In this document: positions 56,535 to 64,000 of the stretch, piece after piece | Position numbering within the stretch: position 1 is the stretch's first letter | Layout: every line of letters starts with the position of its first letter | NCBI GenBank assembly: GCA_002900995.3 | Contig: CM035308.1 | Location: forward strand, 4,301,053 to 4,365,052 | Origin: Ganoderma boninense | Lineage: Eukaryota > Basidiomycota > Agaricomycetes > Polyporales > Polyporaceae | Reading direction: 5' to 3' | DNA: 64,000 nt | Translations under genes and position numbers: made by a program | Notes under the pieces: model-generated | The model's input: the letters and a program-made list of their open reading frames with translations, nothing else | Database searches by the model: none | Told to the model about the DNA's origin: nothing

Positions 56535-59500
56535 GACCGAGGACGGGGACGGGGACGACGATGAGGGTGAGGATGCGGAAGAGGGCGGGCGACCGGACGA
56601 GCATGCGTCTGGTGAGAGGGATGGTCGATGAAGATAACGTATCGAATGTGCTGTATTTTATTTTATGTGCGTGGACAGCTCCTGAAACTTCTCGTGTCTT
56701 CGGTTCACATGCCGTTCGTGCATGTCCAGAGTCTGCAGAGGGCTCCGACTACCCGTATCTTTCCGTTGATAATTATTTCCTTTCGTAAAGTCGCTGAACC
56801 TGCGTGATCGCAGATCTCGGACAGGACTTCCCAACAGGGGTTCCACGGTCACCAAACCCACAACTGATAGCGTCGCCGAAGGTTCGCAAGGTTCTGGAGA
56901 CGGTGATGCTGCAGATCGTACCTATTACGAAAACTAGTCTACTGTGCCTCATCTGCGACCAACGGTTCCGTCCCCGTTCTTCTGGCCAGTTTGTGTGTTC
57001 ATAGCACATTGATATTGATCAAAGCCCCGTCGACTCCGGGGCGTCTCGCTGTTCAAGGGAATGATGAAGGACCGAGTACAAATGGTCGTGACGGAGACTA
57101 GTTAGACCGGGATTGCCTCTATGACTAGATGGGCCACACATCGGCCGAATGAGTAAACGGTCTCTCACTGGCGACTATCGAAAAGCTCACTGCTGGACGC
57201 GCCACGGGCAGGGTATATGCGAGAGATCTTGAACCCCGCTTCTCCGATTATCTTCTCGAAATTCCTCCTCGTGCGCTCCAGGGAGTTCAGCAAGTTGTAC
57301 ATAAGCTGAAGAGACGGGAAGGGACGTTCAATAGGGAGTGGGAGACCATGAACGTCGTCTACTGCCACATACCATGTCAGTGCGATAGGTAGCCTTCGTG
57401 GCGAACCCGAAGTCCGCGGGGATGGGGTTCGGTGCTTTGATCGGTGCATATGGCTGAGGTAATCGTAGTCCATGGACAAGATGTTCTCATATACAGAGGC
57501 TCGACTCACCGCGTCATTATCAATCGATTTGAGAGTGTCTTCAAATGAAACTTCGACTTCCTTCGTCGCCAACCCTGCTGGGGGCGCCTCGGGAACAACG
57601 CAATCGCAAATAAGGACTGCACATATTGCCATCAGACACACACTCGGACCATCAATGTCTTAACGCACCCCGCGACGTGGGGTGGCACACTTGTCGCACG
57701 GAGCGCAGTATCTTGACGCAATACCTGCACATCGGGGTCAATGTTCGCGCACTGCAGGACAAGACGCCCACGTGGAAACCATGCCTATCCGTCCAGTCGT
57801 GCATGACGAACCGGAACCAGTAGACCGTGTTCGGCCCTGTGCGTGGGTTGTCCCGGAAAAAGTCGTGGGGCTCGAACTCGACCCGTCTGTCCTGGATTGC
57901 GCGCGGGAGGTGCCGCGCCCAGTACTTCTCGCCCTCCCGGAGGTGCTGCGCGCCGTCCTGCAGGACGGCCCTGAGAGTCGGGTTCGCGTCGTACAGCATC
58001 CGCATGACGTGCAGCGAGACGGTGCCCTGGCCCGCGCCGACGTCGACGAAGGTCGTGCCAGGCGGCAGAGACTCCCATGGGTAGTGGGCTTTGAGGGACG
58101 CGAGGTTGATGTACCCTAAAGACGGTAGAACGGAAGTTTGAGCATGTGGGTATTCGGGGCGCCCGGGGGACCGTAGTAGGTACCGACCATGTCCTTCCAT
58201 GCTCCGCGCGAACCGACCGAGCCGGCCTGCGTCCTGTGCGAGCCAGTCCCAGAAGTCCTTGACATGGGCACCGGCGCTGCCCGTCGAATGGAGGCCCCGG
58301 ACGAGAGGCGCCGCCTCGACGTCGTCCAGCAGGAATTGAGTGGGATCCGTCATCTGCGCGATGAACGCCGTGCTCGCGACGAGCGCACCGGCGCATGGCG
58401 CGTCCGCCCAAGCGTGCGAAGGGGTATTGGGGGCGTTGAGGAGCGCCCAGCGGAGCGGCGCGAACACGTCTGCGGCTTTCTCGGTCCACCTGCGAACAGG
58501 TGGTGGGGTTACGGAACGAGATAACGGCAACGTCTGGAGCAGGGCGTCACGTACCAGTGTTCGGTGCCCAGCAGGCGCAGGGAGCGGCCGAGCTTCTGGG
58601 GATCGACTTTCATGCCCTGCGGAAGGCGTGCGGCCATCTCGTCGACGTGCAGCCCGTCGGCCTTCTCGTCGTCCGTCTTGAAGACGCCCAACAGGTCGAT
58701 GTGGGCGGTGAGCATGTACGCCGTCTGGTCCAGCACCTTGAGGGACATGTCCTACGTCTCTCGTCAGGTTCAGTCCGGATTCCGGATTCTGGATCCAGCA
58801 TGCATGCCAAACGAAACGCATGCTGCTCACCATCATCGCGGTCCCGACGTCCTGAACGAGCGCCTTGATCATGTTGGACGCAGCCATGGCGACCCTCCGG
58901 GCTTCGTGCAGCCTCGGAGGGGGGACGCTGTCGAGCGAGTCGAGGGGGTGCCACTTCGGGTCCAGCGTGAAGGTCGGCATGCCCGCAATCCTGAGCTCGT
59001 CCTCGATAGTATGAATGGATGTGGTCAGCACAGAGAGAAGAGATAGCAGAGGCGTCTCCTGGCCGCCGTTAGAATCCATCGCGATTGTTACTAGCGAAGG
59101 TCGCGAATGTTTCGGTGGGGTATACTAGGACGAGCGGGAGCAGGACTGACCGGTACTGACCAGCGGAGCCTGATGACTACTCTTCAGCCTCGCTTAAATG
59201 CATGTTCGTAGTAAGGTCCTGTCGAACTCAAACTTTGGGTCCCAAAAAGTAAGGTTTCGCCGGCCTGTAACAGGGCAACGGGGGGCACATACTCCGTGAC
59301 ATCTCGCACTGTCAATGAATCAGGGAATGGCAGGTGAATTGGCCCTCTAGGACCCACCTGGTGCTCGGGATACCATGTTCGTGCACCCTGGACTGGACAA
59401 TTCGCACAAAGTACCGTGCTCCTTCTACGCCACCGCCACGAGCCTAGTGGTAGAAGGCTTCTATCTTTTAGAAGGTTATGATCTTGAACCATAGTCGTCG

Positions 59501-59832
59501 GAAATGACTGAGGGAGTGAATTGCGTGCTAAGCCGCCAAGTTGATGACGGCGAGTTATAAACTTTATATCGCAGACTCAAATAAATGCTCACCAGGTCTC
59601 AATCAATGCCGCAGAAATCACAACAGACAAATGAGCCACATCATACATCAACTGCATCGAGCCTTAGTGTACTGAGGTAGTGCCGATGAATGATCGCTCA
59701 CGAATACGGTCCGACAGATGCAGCGAACGGTATGAGTGGGAAAGTATGAGTGACTACAGCGGGAGGGACAAGTAAAAAGACTCACTGACAAAGCCGCCGT
59801 AGATCTTGAGGTACGCCAAGGGCTTGCAGTCG
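56510..59832. repeat. Right arm of the 3.3-kb inverted repeat
   Basis: The reverse-complement match to 33,339-36,600. The inner end starts in the last exon of the intact P450; the outer end stops at GGCTTGCAGTCG (59,821-59,832), shared with 33,339-33,350. Between the arms lie about 19.9 kb. Confidence 0.9.
57165..59079 (-). CDS. O-methyltransferase, SAM-dependent, right copy
   Basis: Eight exons (minus strand: 59079-58831, 58751-58555, 58489-58188, 58115-57785, 57724-57669, 57616-57510, 57453-57373, 57305-57165) join in frame to 487 residues, one more than the left copy (an added Ala after HSTGS). The SAM motif VDVGAGQG and the HDWTDRY segment are intact, and the same GC-AG intron is needed after DR. 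A handful of amino-acid changes separate the copies (for example GGQET for GRQET and IIGEAG for VIGQAG). It lies tail-to-tail with the P450 gene. Both methyltransferase copies look functional. Confidence 0.85.
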
Positions 59833-60245
59833 ACGTCAACCTAGAATGAAGTATGTCAGTCGCAGACCGTTGCGGGTCTCCTTGGAGATCTGACCAAACT
59901 CTCCTTGTGCTCGGCGGTACCCAATCCGTGCATTGCAACATGTACGATAACATTTGAGTGGACGTGAGGTTGTTGCATCTACGTTGTTCAAACGTTCAAG
60001 TGTGAATCAGGGACTTTGGACTTGACAAGGCGCGCTCGCACTCCCGGGCCGCGAGCAACTGTCTGAGACATATGCTGACGGCGGACATCACACCGAGAGC
60101 TAAGCTTGCGATTGCTTCAACAGCCGATAAAGCCACCTCTGTAAGCTTATACTCATCCCGCACCCATGTTGATAGTGTCGGCAAAGGTTCCATCAGGGCA
60201 GACGAGGGCTTCGCAGGTCTCCGGAACGCCTGTGCAGCGCACAAT
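59640..60245. other. Exon remnant and intergenic sequence
   Basis: Within the right arm, minus strand, the exon end DCKPLAYLKIYGGFV (59,780-59,832) continues upstream as VDV after a CATTCTAG acceptor. No further coding part is recognised up to 60,248. Confidence 0.35.
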
Positions 60246-60248
60246 GCG

Positions 60249-61346
60249 CTATCTATTTCCCTGGAGTGCCGTTGTGAGAACACGCCTCACAAACGCGAAT
60301 CCTGCACCGAGGAACTCCCAGGCATAGACAAACCAGCGCAAGACAGTCAGGACTTGACGCGCGCGGCGGGCAGTCGGACGACAGCGGCAGACGGACGTGC
60401 ACCCGCGCTCTTCGCCCACCACCCACCGCGCATACCGGACAGGGATCCAAGGAAACTCCGACTCTGGAAGCGCTGTGTACTGTGCCGTTTCGTCAGGCCT
60501 TAGTGAACCTGTTCACGAGTAGTTGCGCACGGTGAAAGTGCCTACCAAGAGCATGCTCTGCATGACCTTCCCGACACAGTAGACGTCGAAGGAGTACGGA
60601 TCGAACGTGGTCAGTTCTAAAGGTTTCTCCTCCTGGCTTGCGGGGAGGACGATTGGAGGCTGGAAGCCGGGTCCGAGAGCGAGTTGTAGAGACTGGCCGA
60701 AGTCGATGAAGTACACCTTCCCCGCCACGAGTCGCGCGTCAGTCGACGCTTGGTATTCTGAGGCAGACGCGATGTTCTCGAAGCATATATCCTGTACCAG
60801 AAATACGATCAGCGCGCTCAAGCATGACCGTATGATATACTCACTAGATGTACGATCTGCAGCCGATGCAGATACTCGATGCCCTGCACCCCATTCAGCA
60901 TCAGCGTGAGTGCATTTAACGAACAAAAGCCGGAGACGCACCTCGATGATTTGATGATAGACGTCCAGAATGAAGCTAGTTGGTCGATTCATGTATATGA
61001 TAGAATTAAGGCCTCCTACGAGCGGCATGACGAGCAGGCGAGGGTCGGAGCGGATGATCTCGCAGGGTAAACCGTGGTTCGGAGAGGGCAGGTTGACCTG
61101 CAAGCGCTCGTTGATCTCGCATTCTTCTTTAGCGGGGTCGAGGACTTTGACCACGTATTGTGGCATGGGGCTATCGTAATCCCGGTGCGTGTAATAGATA
61201 CTCTTGTACTTGAGGGAGATCAGTGGGGAGGACAACGCGCGGAACGAGGTGGAATGACGGACTGGGTCTAATGCTCGGTGAAGTACGATGTCCCTTGCGT
61301 GTAAGTCGGGGTGGTCTTTCAGCCATTCCGGTACATCGAGAGACAT
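60249..61346 (-). pseudogene. Kinase-like gene, copy H (one nonsense codon)
   Basis: Exons 61346-61263, 61208-60942, 60883-60845 and 60791-60249 give a full-length family member: DVPEWLKDHPDLHARD, YVVKVLDPAKEE, VHL/DICFEN, FIDFGQS (a true DFG), FDPYSFDVYCVGKVMQ and the tail ERGCTSVCRCRPTARRARQV. The frame is broken only by TGA at 60,513-60,515. Copy C has CGA at the same place, so a single C-to-T change explains it. Exons four and five are fused, as in copies C and I. It might still make a truncated protein ending just after the kinase core. Confidence 0.75.
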
Positions 61347-61349
61347 AAT

Positions 61350-62560
61350 CTGGAGAGAAATGGAGCGAGATACGAGGATAAGAGCGACTAGTGAGCGGTC
61401 AACTACAGTCCCCACGTGACGATCAACGTCGTTCAACGTTCGATTCTTGACGCCTAACGCAAATATGTGCAAATACACATTGTTGGTGCGCTCGCAAGCG
61501 CTCTTAGCCCTGCAGCTGGGCGACTCACGTCCAGGAATCACCCTTGAGGCAAACACGCAGGATGGGGGCACGTACAAGTAATTTTTTAAATCATAGTTGT
61601 GCAATGTGCTGTGGGGCAAGGAGCCCCAAGACGCCTCGCAAAAAAGCCAATACCACTACTAGAAACTCAATCAACCCGCCGTGCGGGGCCACTGCCAGTG
61701 GCACACCCACAGAGTCGCCTCTGGTTTCAACGTCAGACAAGTGCTACAGTGAAATTATAATCAACAAAAAATATCCCCGTTTGGGAAGTAAGATGTTGGA
61801 TCCACGGCTCCGCCACGCCGCCTACCAAGTGCGACGAGCACCGCGAAGCCCAGGGAGATTGAGCATCTTCGGAATGGCCGAATAGCCGTCCAACGGCCCC
61901 AGAACGGCATTGTATGTCGCCCAGACCATCATCTAGCCTGCGACTTATTTAACCCAGTGGTACCGCCTGCATCACCCTCATCTGGGCTGGCTCTCCCGCG
62001 CGGGCATGTGCCCTCGTCACCGTGCATGCTGGCCAAGTCGATCACCCACCGCAGCCTCATTCTTGCTCGTGCTCAGGGACAGCAGCGGGCGGCGGTTGCG
62101 GTTGTTGAGGTTCAAGTCGCGATTCCGCGAGGCCATGGAGATCATCCTGGAGGGAGCTTGACTCGAAGCCCTTCGCACGGATGCCTTGCAGTGACTGCGA
62201 TCTCCGCGCGTTGCAATCCACGACGTCGTGCTCCCTCGCGAAGTTCCCCAAGCCGAGATTCGTCGCCAATCCCATGGAACGTGCTGTGAAACAATAATCC
62301 TAGTTAGTGCGTGCAAAATCGTCGGGGATGTGGGAATATTGGAGGGAGCTCACGACACATGTCCTGTTTCCGGACCCAGCTCTTGAGGCGATGTCTTTCG
62401 AGTCCCTTGTTCATGCGCGCCAAGCCGCTGCGTGTTCAGTACCGCACGCCTGGCGTGACGAAGTGACTGAGCTGAGCTCGGTCGCCCCGTGAGGGGACTG
62501 CAAGTGCGCCAGTGGGCTCGAGATCCTTGGGAAAGACCCTAAAAGCTTGAAGTACACTAT
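61350..62560. other. No gene recognised between two kinase-like copies
   Basis: A minus-strand frame at 62,057-62,275 (72 residues, Gln/Pro-rich end) has protein-like composition but no family. No S-type partner gene is present on the plus strand here. Confidence 0.35.
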
Positions 62561-62567
62561 GGGATAA

Positions 62568-63671
62568 CTACTTCCCTGGAAGCGGGAGGATGAGGAAACG
62601 TTGCGCTGAGATGAATAGCCTGTCCAGGAACTCCCAGGTATAGACGAACCATCGGAGCACGGTCAACACTTGGCGCGCTCGACGGGCAGTCGGACGACAG
62701 CGACACGCAGACGTGCACCCACGCTCGTCGCCCACCAGCCACTGTGCGTATCGGCGAGCGACCCAAGGAAAGTCAGGCTCCTTCAACGCTGTGAACTGTG
62801 CAGTTGCGTCGGCGGTCAGCGGTCCCGCTCGTAGGCAGTCGGGCACGGCACACACCTTCAAAATCATCTCCATGAGCTTGCCCGTGCAGTACACGTCGAA
62901 CGAGTACGGATCGAGCGCGGTAACGCCGGCAGGCTTCTCCTCCTGGCTCGAGGGCAGGACGATCGGGGCTTGGCAGCCGGGCCCGAGGGCGAGCTGTCGA
63001 GACTGGCCGAAGTCGATGAGATACACCTTGCCCTCGACTAGTCGCGCGTCGGTTGCGGCATCGTAGTCCGAGGCGGATGCGACGTTGTCAAAGCAGATGT
63101 CCTGCGTCGGAAAATGCGCGGTCAGCAGGCTCAGACATGACCAGATAATCTGCTCACTAGATGTGCGATCTGCAGTCGATGCAGATACTCGACGCCCTGC
63201 ATGCCCCGGCGACGCGTTAGTGTCTGTGCTTTTGATCGATGAAAGCCGGAGGCGCACTTCGATGATTTGATGATAGGCATCCAGGATGAAACTAGTGGGT
63301 CGATTTTTGAACTCAAGGAAAGCTAAACTTCCCACGAATGGCATGACGAGCAAGCGCGGCTCAGAGGGGATGATCTCGCAGGGCAAACTGTGATTCGGAG
63401 AGGACAGGCTATGCTGCAAGCGCTCGTTGATCGAGCATTCCTCTGTATCTGAATCGAGGACTTTGACCACATATTGTGGGATGTAACTTCCAAGCGGTCG
63501 TGGCGTGTAGTAGAGGCTCCCGTACTGCAGTGCGATTAGCAGAGGGCGCGAGGGAGATCGAGGCGAGTCGCATGTACGTACAGGCTTAATGGCCATGTGG
63601 AGTTTGATATCCCTAGCCAGTAGTTCTGGGTGGTTTTTCAACCAGTCTGGAACATCGAGAGACGAGGGCAT
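62568..63671 (-). CDS. Kinase-like protein, copy I (intact)
   Basis: Exons 63671-63582, 63524-63258, 63196-63158 and 63101-62568 join in frame to 309 residues. VPDWLKNHPELLARD opens the protein. YVVKVL holds Lys51, AHL/DICFDN gives HxDxxxxN (Asp133, Asn138), and LIDFGQSRQL keeps a genuine DFG (Asp162). The tail is VGDERGCTSACRCRPTARRARQVL followed by WFVYTWEFL-type hydrophobic helices. The fourth and fifth exons of copies B and G are a single exon here. The introns themselves contain no stops, so an unspliced reading of 367 residues is also open; paralogue exon sizes favour splicing. There is no partner gene of the S type nearby. Role unknown. Confidence 0.75.
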   Translation of the reverse strand: MPSSLDVPDWLKNHPELLARDIKLHMAIKPVRTCDSPRSPSRPLLIALQYGSLYYTPRPLGSYIPQYVVKVLDSDTEECSINERLQHSLSSPNHSLPCEIIPSEPRLLVMPFVGSLAFLEFKNRPTSFILDAYHQIIEVRLRLSSIKSTDTNASPGHAGRRVSASTADRTSSEQIIWSCLSLLTAHFPTQDICFDNVASASDYDAATDARLVEGKVYLIDFGQSRQLALGPGCQAPIVLPSSQEEKPAGVTALDPYSFDVYCTGKLMEMILKVCAVPDCLRAGPLTADATAQFTALKEPDFPWVARRYAQWLVGDERGCTSACRCRPTARRARQVLTVLRWFVYTWEFLDRLFISAQRFLILPLPGK

Positions 63672-63674
63672 TGT

Positions 63675-64000
63675 TACGAGTGAACTGTCGGCGAGAATGA
63701 GCGGTCAAGCTTTCACGGTCAACAACGCGATTGTTCGACTCTTGGCGCCCGAAGCAAATACACGCAAATAAACGCGTCCCGCCGGCCCGCCACCCACGCA
63801 CTGTTGGTTGGCTGTTGGCCCCAACTACATAGGCCTGCCAGTGGTGAACGATGCTCATGTCCCGGGGACCATACTCACGAGGACCCATGCGGCATGCTTA
63901 AATAAATAGTCACATCGTTATGCCAAGCATTGTGAGAGACATCGGGCCTCGGGACCCCTCATAACAACAGCTACTGCCAACAACACAACTTCCCGCCGCC
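63675..64000. other. Promoter region of copy I; no gene recognised
   Basis: Upstream sequence of the kinase-like gene; only short frames to the window end. Confidence 0.4.

Noticed and set aside
57682..58119. Long open frames on the strand opposite both methyltransferase genes (for example 145 residues here and at 35,017-35,454)
   Set aside because: They are GC-codon shadows of the real exons, with Arg/Val/Pro-rich composition and no family.

Overview
This is nuclear DNA of a filamentous basidiomycete, most likely a wood-decay Agaricomycete close to the Polyporales. The evidence is many short introns of about 50-70 bases with GT..AG borders, a CYP63-like P450, fungal GH15 and HET-like proteins, a GCM-finger/MULE-type transposon protein typical of mushroom genomes, and a fungal protein-kinase-like family. 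All identities come from reading by eye; no database search was run.

Layout. 0-10.8 kb: GACGCA-rich repeats and a multi-exon transposon-encoded protein (GCM finger, transposase, USP-like and PHD domains) on the minus strand. 10.8-31 kb: accessory DNA with five copies of a small kinase-like gene (one intact at 16,435), two small partner genes, two foreign relic types (complex I 51 kDa subunit and P450), an SDR relic and a HET-like gene. 31-33.3 kb: an unresolved stretch. 33.3-36.6 kb: the left arm of a large inverted repeat, holding an O-methyltransferase gene. 36.6-40 kb: more kinase-like and complex I relics, then an intact kinase-like gene with its partner. 40-44 kb: gene-poor, with a palindrome and a 353-bp MITE. 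44-56.5 kb: a more ordinary gene block of GH15 hydrolase, tRNA-Gly, SDR, a broken SDR copy and an intact P450. 56.5-59.8 kb: the right arm of the inverted repeat with a second O-methyltransferase. 60-63.7 kb: two more kinase-like genes on the minus strand.

The most notable pattern is a convergent pair: a kinase-like gene of about 300 residues with a degenerate but recognisable catalytic core, followed tail-to-tail after 198-222 bases by a gene for a 117-137 residue protein of unknown function. The pair occurs three times. The kinase-like family has nine copies in three subfamilies, of which only three read intact; the others carry stops, frameshifts, truncations or loss of the catalytic aspartates. 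This birth-and-death pattern next to a HET-like gene would fit a fast-evolving recognition or defence family, but that is inference.

The SDR, P450 and O-methyltransferase genes at 49.5-59 kb sit together and could act on the same small molecules. Relics of the SDR-P450 pair recur inverted at 22-25 kb, so the block has been copied and has decayed.
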